Below are positions 26,310 through 33,811 of a DNA stretch of 64,000 nt, in pieces; position 1 is the first letter of the stretch; the number at the start of each line of letters is the position of its first letter. A program made the position numbers and the translations under genes. The notes under the pieces were generated by a model. That model saw only the letters and a program-made list of their open reading frames with translations. It did no database searches and was not told the origin of the DNA. Source of the DNA: an uncultured Alphaproteobacteria bacterium (GTDB lineage: Bacteria; Pseudomonadota; Alphaproteobacteria; Rhizobiales; Aestuariivirgaceae); the NCBI GenBank assembly GCA_945957365.1, contig CAMFKI010000008.1, positions 82,699 to 146,698 on the forward strand. The letters run 5' to 3'.

Positions 26310-27329
26310 GTGAAGACCCTTTTCAAAGCTGCTCTGCTCGGCGCTGCGGCGACCGTCGCCTTCGCCGTCACCCCCGCTTTCGCGGCTGATGGCGTGTGCC
26401 TGATCACCAAGAACAACACCAACCCCTTCTTCGTGAAGATGAAGGAAGGTGCAGAAGCCAAGGCCAAGGAACTGGGCCTCGACTTCCAGGCTTTCGCCGG
26501 CGTGGTTGACGGCGATGCCGGCCCGCAGATCGAAGCCATCGAGAACTGCGTCGCCTCGGGCGCCAAGGGCATCCTGATCACCGCGTCGAACGACTCGGTC
26601 ATCCCCGCCCTCAAGGAAGCCCGTTCGAAGGGTCTCCTCGTCATCGCCCTCGACACGCCGATCGGTGACAAGGACGCTGCCGACTCGACCTTCGCCACCG
26701 ACAACTTCCAGGCCGGCGTGCTCATCGGCAAGTGGGCCAAGGCCCAGCTCGGCGACAAGGCCGCCACCGCCAAGATCGGCATGCTGGACATCAACAAGGA
26801 CAACATCTCGGTCGACGTGCTGCGCGACACCGGCTTCCTCACCGGCTTCGGCATCGAGGTTCCGGACGGCAAGGTGCTGGGTTCCGAGAAGGATCCGCGC
26901 ATCATTGGCCACGAGACCTCGAACGCCAACCCGGAAGGCGGCCTGAAGGCGGCGGAAAACCTGCTCGCCAAAGACCCGGACATGAACGTGATCTACACGA
27001 TCAACGAGCCGGCCGCCGAAGGCGCCTTCCAGGCCATGAAGGCCGCCGGCAAGGAGAACCAGGCGATCATCGTGTCGGTCGACGGCGGCTGCCCCGGCGT
27101 GCAGAACGTCAAGGGCGGCGTGATCGGCGCCACCTCCATGCAGTTCCCGCTGCTGATGGCCTCGAAGGGCGTCGAAGCCATCGCCGCCTTCGCCAAGGAC
27201 GGTTCCAAGCCGAAGAACTCCGACGGCCTGACCTTCTTCAACACCGGCGTGCAGCTCATCACCGACAAGCCGGTCGATGGCCTTGACGCCAAGACCTCGG
27301 AAGAAGGTCTGAAGATCTGCTGGGGTTGA
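26310..27329 (+). CDS. frcB: Sugar ABC transporter periplasmic binding protein (FrcB-like)
   Basis: A 339-aa periplasmic sugar-binding protein with a signal peptide (about residues 1-25, cleavage after PAFA). The mature sequence closely follows S. meliloti FrcB as I remember it: CLITKNNTNPFFVKMKEGA, AIENCVASGAKGILI, DSTFATDNFQAGVLIGKWA, the VDVLRDTGFLTGFGI block, TINEPAAEGAFQAMK, VSVDGGCPGVQNV, and the C-terminal CWG. FrcB serves fructose and, in S. meliloti, also mannose and ribose. The start is GTG 26310, five bases after GGGAGG. It is the first gene of frcBCA, in a region of strongly biased codons that suggests high expression. Confidence 0.9.
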   Translation: MKTLFKAALLGAAATVAFAVTPAFAADGVCLITKNNTNPFFVKMKEGAEAKAKELGLDFQAFAGVVDGDAGPQIEAIENCVASGAKGILITASNDSVIPALKEARSKGLLVIALDTPIGDKDAADSTFATDNFQAGVLIGKWAKAQLGDKAATAKIGMLDINKDNISVDVLRDTGFLTGFGIEVPDGKVLGSEKDPRIIGHETSNANPEGGLKAAENLLAKDPDMNVIYTINEPAAEGAFQAMKAAGKENQAIIVSVDGGCPGVQNVKGGVIGATSMQFPLLMASKGVEAIAAFAKDGSKPKNSDGLTFFNTGVQLITDKPVDGLDAKTSEEGLKICWG

Positions 27330-27363
27330 TCCCACATCGGATTTTCTGAGTTGAACAGCGTGG

Positions 27364-27414
27364 GGGGCGGCCTTAACGTCGCCCCTCATACAAGATGCGG
27401 GGGTCACACCCGCA
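27364..27414 (+). promoter_or_regulatory. Two tandem stem-loops between binding-protein and permease genes
   Basis: Hairpin one pairs GGGGCG (27364-27369) with CGCCCC (27380-27385). Hairpin two pairs TGCGGG (27396-27401) with CCCGCA (27409-27414). They fill the 106-bp gap before the permease. Such intercistronic structures commonly protect the upstream mRNA or partly terminate it, giving more binding protein than permease. No T-tract follows, so stabilisation is the likelier role. Confidence 0.5.
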
Positions 27415-27435
27415 CGGTTTCACGGGGGTAGGAAC

Positions 27436-28521
27436 ATGAGCGACAGCGGTCAGCCGACGAAAACCCTTTCTGACTTCGAAGCGACGTTGACCAAGGCCGA
27501 CGTCTCCGTCGCGTCGTTCGAACATGAGCACCTGACCGCGCTGCAACGCTTCCGCATTTTCCTCCAGGCCTATCCGGTGGCGGTTCCGGTCTTCGTGCTC
27601 GTGATGTCGGTCCTGCTGTTCGGTTTCACCACGGATGGCAAAATCCTTCAGCCCGGCAACCTTTCCACCATTCTGAAGCAGATTACGCCGATCGGCATCG
27701 TCGCCATCGCGCAAACCATCATCATCCTTACCGCCGGCATCGATCTGTCGATCGGCGCCATCATGGTGCTGGCCTCCATCATCATGGGCAAGCTGGCCGT
27801 CCAGACCGGCGTTCCCGCGCCTGCTGCCATCGCAATCGGCTGCTTCGCCGGTGGCCTCATGGGCTACCTGAACGGCTTCCTGGTCACGCGGCTGCGGTTG
27901 CCGCCCTTCATCGTTACGCTTGGCACGCTCTACATCTTCCAGGCGCTCAAGCTCTGGTATTCCGGCTCCGAATCGATTCGCAACGTTGATACCGAAGCCG
28001 CTGCCCCCCTGCTTATCTGGTTCGGCAAGGTGATCTCCCTTGCTGGTTTCCAGATTCTGTATGGCACCGTCGCATTCCTGCTGCTTGCATGGCTGATGAG
28101 CTATGTGCTCCGTCATACGGCATGGGGCCGCCATGTCTATGCGGTGGGCGACGATGTAAACGGCGCCATGCTGTCGGGCGTGCAGACCGACAAGGTCTTG
28201 CGCTCGGTCTATTCCGTGGCGGGCGTCATCGCGGCCTTTGCCGGCCTCGTGCTCATCGGCCGCGTCGGCGGCACGGTCACGCCTCTGGCCGGTGAAACCG
28301 CCAACCTCGATTCCATCACCGCCGTGGTGATCGGCGGTACATCTCTGTTCGGCGGCCGTGGCACCATCGTGGGCTCGGTGCTGGGCGCCATCATCGTGGG
28401 CGTCTTCCGCTTCGGCTTGTCACTGTCGCGCGTCGATGTGCTCTGGCAGGACTTCACGGTCGGCATCCTGATCATCACCGCGGTCGCCATCGACCAGTGG
28501 ATCCGCAAGGCATCGAGCTAA
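27436..28521 (+). CDS. frcC: Sugar ABC transporter permease (FrcC-like)
   Basis: A 361-aa inner-membrane permease of the RbsC/FrcC family (BPD_transp_2), with about eight to ten hydrophobic segments starting near residue 45. Family marks are ILTAGIDLSIGAIMVLASI, PPFIVTLGTLYIFQALKLWYSG and ITAVVIGGTSLFGGRGTIVGSVLGA, which contains the ATPase-contacting loop. The extended cytoplasmic N-terminus of about 40 residues is typical of FrcC. GGGGGTAGGAAC precedes ATG 27436. It lies between frcB-like and frcA-like genes and would form the channel for the imported sugar. Confidence 0.9.
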   Translation: MSDSGQPTKTLSDFEATLTKADVSVASFEHEHLTALQRFRIFLQAYPVAVPVFVLVMSVLLFGFTTDGKILQPGNLSTILKQITPIGIVAIAQTIIILTAGIDLSIGAIMVLASIIMGKLAVQTGVPAPAAIAIGCFAGGLMGYLNGFLVTRLRLPPFIVTLGTLYIFQALKLWYSGSESIRNVDTEAAAPLLIWFGKVISLAGFQILYGTVAFLLLAWLMSYVLRHTAWGRHVYAVGDDVNGAMLSGVQTDKVLRSVYSVAGVIAAFAGLVLIGRVGGTVTPLAGETANLDSITAVVIGGTSLFGGRGTIVGSVLGAIIVGVFRFGLSLSRVDVLWQDFTVGILIITAVAIDQWIRKASS

Positions 28522-28552
28522 CACTTCAACGCTGCAAGCACGGGCATCCGTC

Positions 28553-29341
28553 ATGACCATCACCGTCGACCCGATCCTCACGACGCGCAACCTGGTGAAG
28601 CGCTATGGCCGCGTCACCGCCCTCGACCACTGCGATTTCGATCTCTACTCCAATGAGATTCTCGCGGTGATCGGCGACAATGGCGCAGGCAAGTCGACCC
28701 TCATCAAGGCCATCTGCGGTGCGGTAACACCGGATGAAGGCGAGATCAGGCTGGACGGCAAACCCGTTCACTTCCGCTCGCCTCTCGAGGCGCGCAATGC
28801 CGGCATCGAAACCGTCTATCAGAACCTCGCCCTCTCACCGGCCCTGTCGATTGCCGACAACATGTTCATGGGCCGTGAAATCCGCAAGCCCGGCTTTCTT
28901 GGCAACGTGCTCAAGAAACTCGATCACAGGGCGATGGAAAAAATCGCACGTGACAAGCTCACCGAACTGGGCCTGATGACCATTCAGAACATCGGCCAAG
29001 CGGTTGAGACCCTGTCCGGCGGCCAGCGCCAGGGTGTCGCGGTCGCGCGTGCGGCTGCCTTCGGTTCAAAGGTCGTCATCATGGACGAACCGACGGCCGC
29101 ATTGGGCGTCAAGGAATCGCGACGCGTGCTGGAACTGATTCTCGATGTGAAGCGCCGCGGACTGCCTATCGTGCTCATTTCGCACAACATGCCGCATGTC
29201 TTCGAAGTGGCTGACCGGATCCACATCCACCGGCTCGGCAAGCGCCTCTGCGTGATCAATCCGAAGGACTTCACCATGTCCGATGCGGTGGCCTTCATGA
29301 CCGGCGCCAAGGCGCCGCCGCCCGAACTGATGGCGGCCTGA
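28553..29341 (+). CDS. frcA: Sugar ABC transporter ATP-binding protein (FrcA-like, single NBD)
   Basis: A 262-aa single-domain ATPase with Walker A GDNGAGKSTL (about residues 43-52), Q-loop YQNLALS, signature LSGGQRQGVAVARA, Walker B VVIMDEPTAALG and H-loop LISHNM. It has one nucleotide-binding domain, as in Frc transporters, unlike the double RbsA/XylA-type ATPases. It is the last gene of frcBCA here. The frcK kinase that follows in S. meliloti is absent; a convergent dehydrogenase gene ends 21 bp away. Confidence 0.92.
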   Translation: MTITVDPILTTRNLVKRYGRVTALDHCDFDLYSNEILAVIGDNGAGKSTLIKAICGAVTPDEGEIRLDGKPVHFRSPLEARNAGIETVYQNLALSPALSIADNMFMGREIRKPGFLGNVLKKLDHRAMEKIARDKLTELGLMTIQNIGQAVETLSGGQRQGVAVARAAAFGSKVVIMDEPTAALGVKESRRVLELILDVKRRGLPIVLISHNMPHVFEVADRIHIHRLGKRLCVINPKDFTMSDAVAFMTGAKAPPPELMAA

Positions 29342-29362
29342 TCACCGGCCGATGCAGGGCCG

Positions 29363-30301
29363 TCAGCGTGGCGCCTTCTTTTCCTGGTCCCGCTTGTGGG
29401 CGGCCAGCGCCATCATTCGCCTGTCCCGCCATGCCGTTGTATCGGCAAGCTTCTCCCGCGGTACGGCGGCGCGCCGCTCGGCCTCGAGCATCGCGCCGAT
29501 CGCGTGTGGCCAGGGTGCAGCAGCAGCCTGGCTGTCACCCACCCGGCGAATGGTCGGGCCATAGCGTTCGAGATAGTCGGCGACGCCGTTCGGCGCATTG
29601 AGATCGATGGTTTCGATGGGCCCCATGAAGCTCCAGCGCAGGGCCAGGCCCTCCTTGATCGTCTTGTCGAGATCATCGGCTGTCACATAGCCCTCGGCGA
29701 TGAGCCGGAACGACTCGTTCAGCACCGCCAGTTGCAGCCGGTTCAGAATGAATCCCTCGATCTCGCGCTTCACTTCGATAGGTGACATGCCGCAGCCTGA
29801 CATGAAGTCCTTGGCCTCCGAGACGGCGCCGGCCGACGTGAAGTCCGCGCCGCAGATTTCGACGATCGGTGCGAGATGGGGCGGATTGAGGGGATGGGAA
29901 ACCAGGCAGCGCTGCCGGGTGGCGAGTGCGCCGAAAATGATCGACGGCATGATTGCCGAGGTCGAGCTCGAGATGATCGCATCCGCCGGCGCGAGCCCCT
30001 CGACCTCAGCGAACAGCGCCTGCTTCGGCTCGGCGCGCTCCACGATGTTTTCCTGAATGAAGCCGACACCCGACAAGGCCTGCGCCAGGCTTGCCGCTCC
30101 GGTGATGCGCGTCCGCACTGTGTCAGCGTCGTCGATGAGTCCCGCCGCCGCCATGTCCGGGAGCGTGTTGGCAATGTGGGCCAACGCCTTCTGCACCTGG
30201 GCGGAGTCCTGGTCCCACAGGGTCACCGCGTGCCCCCCGCGGGCAAACACCATCGCCCAGGAGCGGCCGATCAGGCCCGAGCCAAGGATCGCCGTCTTCA
30301 A
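29363..30301 (-). CDS. 3-hydroxyacyl-CoA-dehydrogenase-like / L-gulonate 3-dehydrogenase-like enzyme
   Basis: A 312-aa NAD-dependent dehydrogenase: Rossmann start TAILGSGLIGRSWAMVFA (GxGxxG), VGFIQENIVER, catalytic His in LVSHPLNPPHLAPIVEI, and a C-terminal helical domain (FILNRLQLAVLNESFRLI). Neighbouring sugar-acid genes favour a role like lambda-crystallin/L-gulonate 3-dehydrogenase, or oxidation of another hydroxy acid, over fatty-acid oxidation. The start is TTG 30301, whose TTGA overlaps the stop of the aldo/keto reductase; I see no nearer ATG or GTG. In the same operon as the reductase and the GntR regulator. Confidence 0.82.
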   Translation of the reverse strand: MKTAILGSGLIGRSWAMVFARGGHAVTLWDQDSAQVQKALAHIANTLPDMAAAGLIDDADTVRTRITGAASLAQALSGVGFIQENIVERAEPKQALFAEVEGLAPADAIISSSTSAIMPSIIFGALATRQRCLVSHPLNPPHLAPIVEICGADFTSAGAVSEAKDFMSGCGMSPIEVKREIEGFILNRLQLAVLNESFRLIAEGYVTADDLDKTIKEGLALRWSFMGPIETIDLNAPNGVADYLERYGPTIRRVGDSQAAAAPWPHAIGAMLEAERRAAVPREKLADTTAWRDRRMMALAAHKRDQEKKAPR

Positions 30302-31323
30302 CGCGGCACCGGCGCGTCTTCGTGCAGAAGCCCTGCCGCCTTCAGGTCCTTCCACAGAGCCTTCGGGATCTTGGCGTCGAGCGTGGCGACGTTCTGGGCC
30401 ACTTCTTTCGGGCTGACACCGCCGGGGATGACGCTCACCACTTGCCGATGATGCATCGGGAAACGCAGCGCCGCCTGCGCCAGCTTCACCTTGTGCTTCT
30501 TGCAGATCGCCTCGATCTGTCCGACGCGCTCGAGGATCGCCTTGGGGGCGGGGTCATAATTGTACCATGCACCCGGCCTGGGCCCGGTGGCGAGGATGCC
30601 GGAATTATAGGGTCCACCCAGCACGATGCCGATACCGCGCTTCTCGCACAGCGGCAGGAATGAATTGAGCGACTCCTGTTCGAGCAACGTGTAGCGCCCG
30701 GCAAGCAGGAAGATGTCGACGTCGGCATTCTTCGCCAGGATCTCGCAGACCTCCCACTCGTTGACGCCCGCGCCATAGGCCTTGATCACCTTCTCGCTGC
30801 GCAGTTTTTCCAGCGCCTTGATGCCACTGGTGAGAATGGTCCTCACATGCGCATCGCGCGAGGCCACGGTCTTGTGATTGAACACGTCAACGTCATGAAT
30901 GAAGATCACGTCGATCGAGTCGACGCCGAGGCGTTCCAGGGAAAATTCGATGGACCGCATGAAGCCATCATAGCTGTAGTCATAAACCTCGCGGCGTGAT
31001 GGCGTATCGAAGAACTTGCCGATGCCGGTGCGCTGCGTCGGGTCGCAGACCTCGAGGAGGCGGCCTACCTTGGTGGACAGCACGTAGTCCTTCCGCTTCC
31101 TGCCATAGAGGAAGCGGTTCAGGCGCGTTTCGGCGAGGCCGAGGCCATAGAGCGGTGCTGTGTCATAGTAGCGGATGCCGGCCTTCCAGGCGGCTTCCAA
31201 TGTCTTGTGTGCCTCTTCCGGACCCGTCGCCTTGTAGAGGTTGCCGAGTGGCGCCGTGCCGAAGCCCAGCTCGGTAAAGGAGATGGTCTCTCCAGACGGC
31301 GCCTTGAAACTGCGCTTCTTCAT
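30298..31323 (-). CDS. Aldo/keto reductase (aldose 1-dehydrogenase / pyridoxal 4-dehydrogenase type)
   Basis: A 341-aa TIM-barrel AKR of the L-fucose/D-threo-aldose dehydrogenase group. The tetrad is visible: Asp and Tyr in RYYDTAPLYGLG (about residues 51-62), Lys in LSTKVGRL, and His in IFIHDVDVF. NAD(P)-contacting SVIPGG lies near residue 300. Such enzymes oxidise aldoses such as L-fucose, D-arabinose or L-galactose to lactones. Both ends overlap neighbours by four bases: its start with the GntR stop, its stop with the dehydrogenase start. Context supports sugar oxidation, but the substrate is not known. Confidence 0.85.
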   Translation of the reverse strand: MKKRSFKAPSGETISFTELGFGTAPLGNLYKATGPEEAHKTLEAAWKAGIRYYDTAPLYGLGLAETRLNRFLYGRKRKDYVLSTKVGRLLEVCDPTQRTGIGKFFDTPSRREVYDYSYDGFMRSIEFSLERLGVDSIDVIFIHDVDVFNHKTVASRDAHVRTILTSGIKALEKLRSEKVIKAYGAGVNEWEVCEILAKNADVDIFLLAGRYTLLEQESLNSFLPLCEKRGIGIVLGGPYNSGILATGPRPGAWYNYDPAPKAILERVGQIEAICKKHKVKLAQAALRFPMHHRQVVSVIPGGVSPKEVAQNVATLDAKIPKALWKDLKAAGLLHEDAPVPR

Positions 31324-32051
31324 GCCTCAGGTCCTCCGATGTTGTTGAGATCGGCGAAAAGCTCCGGCCTTTCGCGGGCGAATGTTTCAAGCTCGGCCAT
31401 CACCGCGTCGAGGTGACTATACATGGCCCTCGCTGCCCTATCGCCGTCATGGGCTTCGAGGGCTGCGACGATGGCCTTGTGTTCGGACAGCGTCAGTTCG
31501 AGCCGGCGGCGGGTATTCAGAAGCTGGCGGACGCGATCGAGGCCGAGGCGCGCGGTCTCCGTGGCGATGCGGACCCGCTCGAAGCCCAGATGGTCCTGCA
31601 GCAGGGCATGGAAGGCGAGGTCGAAGCCGTGGAAGCCCTTGAGGTCGACAGCCTCGATCGCTGCTCTCTGGTAGCGCAGGTTGCGGGCAAGCTGCTCGAT
31701 CAGCTCGGGCGATGCCATCCCCGCCAGGCGGCGCACCGTTTCGACTTCCAGGGCGCGGCGCAGAAACATGTTCTCGCGCGTGTCGGAGATCTTGATAAGG
31801 GCTACACGCGAACCGCTTTGCGGAATGATGTCGACCAGGCCTTCCGCGGCCAGCCGGTTCATCGCCTCGCCCACAGGGAAGCGGGAGACACCCATGCGCG
31901 CCGCAATGGCCTGCTTGTCGAGGAACTCGCCGGGCTTCAGGTCCAGCTGGACGATGGCCTGGCGCAAGGCGTCATGTACCCGGGCGGTGGCGCCCTTGGC
32001 CACAACGCGGCCCGGACTCAAGAAATCATAGGTGACGGCAGCCACTGGCAT
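31320..32051 (-). CDS. GntR-family (FCD/FadR subgroup) transcriptional regulator
   Basis: A 243-aa regulator with an N-terminal winged helix (about residues 22-85; KQAIAARMGVSRFPVGEAMNR is the HTH) and a C-terminal all-helical FCD effector domain with the metal-ligand pattern of the family (FHGFDLAFHALLQDH). It heads the minus-strand operon with the aldo/keto reductase and dehydrogenase and is divergent from the UxaA dehydratase. ATG 32051 abuts the perfect palindrome at 32052-32065, so there is no room for a normal ribosome site; an internal GTG (residue 3 or 18) or leaderless translation is possible. Confidence 0.88.
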   Translation of the reverse strand: MPVAAVTYDFLSPGRVVAKGATARVHDALRQAIVQLDLKPGEFLDKQAIAARMGVSRFPVGEAMNRLAAEGLVDIIPQSGSRVALIKISDTRENMFLRRALEVETVRRLAGMASPELIEQLARNLRYQRAAIEAVDLKGFHGFDLAFHALLQDHLGFERVRIATETARLGLDRVRQLLNTRRRLELTLSEHKAIVAALEAHDGDRAARAMYSHLDAVMAELETFARERPELFADLNNIGGPEA

Positions 32052-32065
32052 GCTAACATGTTAGC
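32052..32065. promoter_or_regulatory. Perfect 14-bp palindrome GCTAACATGTTAGC, candidate GntR operator
   Basis: Seven-base arms with no spacer, in the 62-bp gap between the GntR gene and uxaA. Its size and symmetry fit FCD-type GntR operators. Directly touching the annotated GntR start, it would let the regulator repress itself and the operon, and probably uxaA as well. Confidence 0.6.
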
Positions 32066-32113
32066 GATATTCATCGTGCGGGCAAGCCCCGCAGCAGAGA
32101 AGCGAGCTTTCAG

Positions 32114-33649
32114 ATGATTGCAACCGTGCCGAAGACCCCTCGCATGCTTCGTCTCTCCAGTGCCGACAATGTTCTCGTCGCGATCGACACCGTCGACAAG
32201 GGTGCGCAAGCGCCCGAGGGTATTACTGCTCTGGACCGCATCGGCAAGGGCCACAAGCTGGCATCGGCAGCGATCAGGGCAGGTGAGCCCGTGCGCAAGT
32301 TCGGACAAATCATCGGATTTGCGAAGCAGGACATCCCCCGGGGTGCCTGGGTGCATGAGCACAATACGGGCATGCAGGATTTCGACCGCGACTACGCTTT
32401 CGCGCAGGATGCGAAGCCGGAGGACATTCTGCCCCTGGATAAGCAGGCGACGTTTCAGGGCATTCGCCGCGCCAATGGCAAGGTCGGAACGCGCAACTAC
32501 ATCGGCGTTCTCACCTCGGTGAACTGCTCGGCCACCGTCGCGGGCTTCATCGCGGAAGAGGTGAAGCGTTCCGGCATGCTGGACGCCTATCCCAACATCG
32601 ATGGCATCGTGGCGCTGAAGATGGACAATGGCTGCGTCGTCGACTACCGCGGCGTGATCTTCGACATCTTGAAGCGTACGGCCTGGGGCTATGCCACCAA
32701 TCCCAACATGGGTGGCGTGCTGATGGTCGGCCTCGGCTGCGAAGGTTTTCAGATCCCGCGCTTCAAGGAAGCCTATGGCGTGGTCGAGAACGAGACCTTC
32801 CGGACGATGACGATCCAGGAGACGGGAGGCACGAAAAAAACGGTTGCAGCAGGCGTTGCCGCGATCCGCGAGATGCTTCCGCACGTCAACAATGTGACGC
32901 GTGAAACCTGTCATGCATCCGATCTCATCGTGGCGCTGCAGTGCGGCGGCTCGGATGGCTATTCCGGCATCACGGCGAACCCGGCATTGGGTGCGGCCGT
33001 CGACATCCTGGTGCGTCACGGCGGCACCGGCATCCTCTCGGAAACACCGGAAATCTATGGCGCGGAGCACCTTCTCACGCGACGTGCCGCCAGCCGCGAA
33101 GTGGGCGAGAAGCTCGTCGACATCATCAAGTGGTGGGAAGATTATGCCAAGCGTAACAACATGGAAATGAACAACAATCCGTCGCCGGGCAACAAGCTTG
33201 GCGGGTTGACGACGATCCTCGAAAAGTCGCTCGGCGCGGCGGCCAAGGGCGGCACCACGACGCTGCGCCACGTCTATCGCTATGCCGAGCCGGTGACCGG
33301 TCGTGGTTTCGTTTTCATGGACACGCCGGGGTATGATCCAGTGGCGGCGACGGGCCAGGTGGCCGGCGGTGCAAACCTTCTTTGCTTCACCACGGGACGC
33401 GGCTCCGCCTATGGTTGCAAGCCCGTGCCGTCGATCAAATTGGCAACGAATACCGACATTTACACGCGCATGATCGATGACATGGACATCAACTGCGGCG
33501 ACATCCTCGATGGCGTCTCGATCGCGGCCAAGGGCCAGCAGATCTTCGAGCTGATGCTGAAGGTTGCATCCGGGCAAAAGACCAAGTCGGAAGAGCTCGG
33601 CTATGGTGACAACGAGTATGTTCCCTGGCATGTCGGCGCGATGATGTAG
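32114..33649 (+). CDS. uxaA: UxaA-family dehydratase (altronate/galactarate dehydratase type)
   Basis: A 511-aa Fe-dependent hydro-lyase that removes water from a sugar acid (altronate in classic UxaA). Order: N-terminal SAF domain (about residues 12-85, ending in the GAWVHEHNTGM segment) and the D-galactarate dehydratase/altronate hydrolase core with GTRNYIGVLTSVNCSATVA, MDNGCVVDYRG, LGCEGFQIPRF, SDLIVALQCGGSDGYSGITANPALG and CFTTGRGSAYGCKPVPSIK. Divergent from GntR across a palindrome. With the adjacent dehydrogenase and aldo/keto reductase it suggests an oxidative sugar or sugar-acid route to a 2-keto-3-deoxy acid; no KDG kinase or aldolase gene is nearby. Confidence 0.88.
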   Translation: MIATVPKTPRMLRLSSADNVLVAIDTVDKGAQAPEGITALDRIGKGHKLASAAIRAGEPVRKFGQIIGFAKQDIPRGAWVHEHNTGMQDFDRDYAFAQDAKPEDILPLDKQATFQGIRRANGKVGTRNYIGVLTSVNCSATVAGFIAEEVKRSGMLDAYPNIDGIVALKMDNGCVVDYRGVIFDILKRTAWGYATNPNMGGVLMVGLGCEGFQIPRFKEAYGVVENETFRTMTIQETGGTKKTVAAGVAAIREMLPHVNNVTRETCHASDLIVALQCGGSDGYSGITANPALGAAVDILVRHGGTGILSETPEIYGAEHLLTRRAASREVGEKLVDIIKWWEDYAKRNNMEMNNNPSPGNKLGGLTTILEKSLGAAAKGGTTTLRHVYRYAEPVTGRGFVFMDTPGYDPVAATGQVAGGANLLCFTTGRGSAYGCKPVPSIKLATNTDIYTRMIDDMDINCGDILDGVSIAAKGQQIFELMLKVASGQKTKSEELGYGDNEYVPWHVGAMM

Positions 33650-33667
33650 TTGCATTCGGTGTTGCTG

Positions 33668-33682
33668 CCGGATGCCATCCGG
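33668..33682 (+). terminator. Short hairpin after uxaA, possible terminator
   Basis: CCGGAT (33668-33673), loop GCC, ATCCGG (33677-33682), then TTGTTG. The stem is only 6 bp and the T-tract poor, so this is a weak candidate. The rest of 33650-33811 shows no gene. Confidence 0.3.
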
Positions 33683-33811
33683 TTGTTGCCCGGGTCATCA
33701 TTGCACCATGATTGCAGAACAATGGTCGGCCTCGCGGGAGACCCCGGGTTCACGACGCGTAAAGTGGACCCCGGCTAGGCTAGTGCCCGCATCCGGTGGT
33801 CCGGGGGAGTG

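Noticed and set aside
32018..33655. Long minus-strand open frame (about 545 codons) opposite uxaA
   Set aside because: It mirrors the codon-position bias of uxaA, has no recognisable family motifs, and overlaps a fully supported gene.
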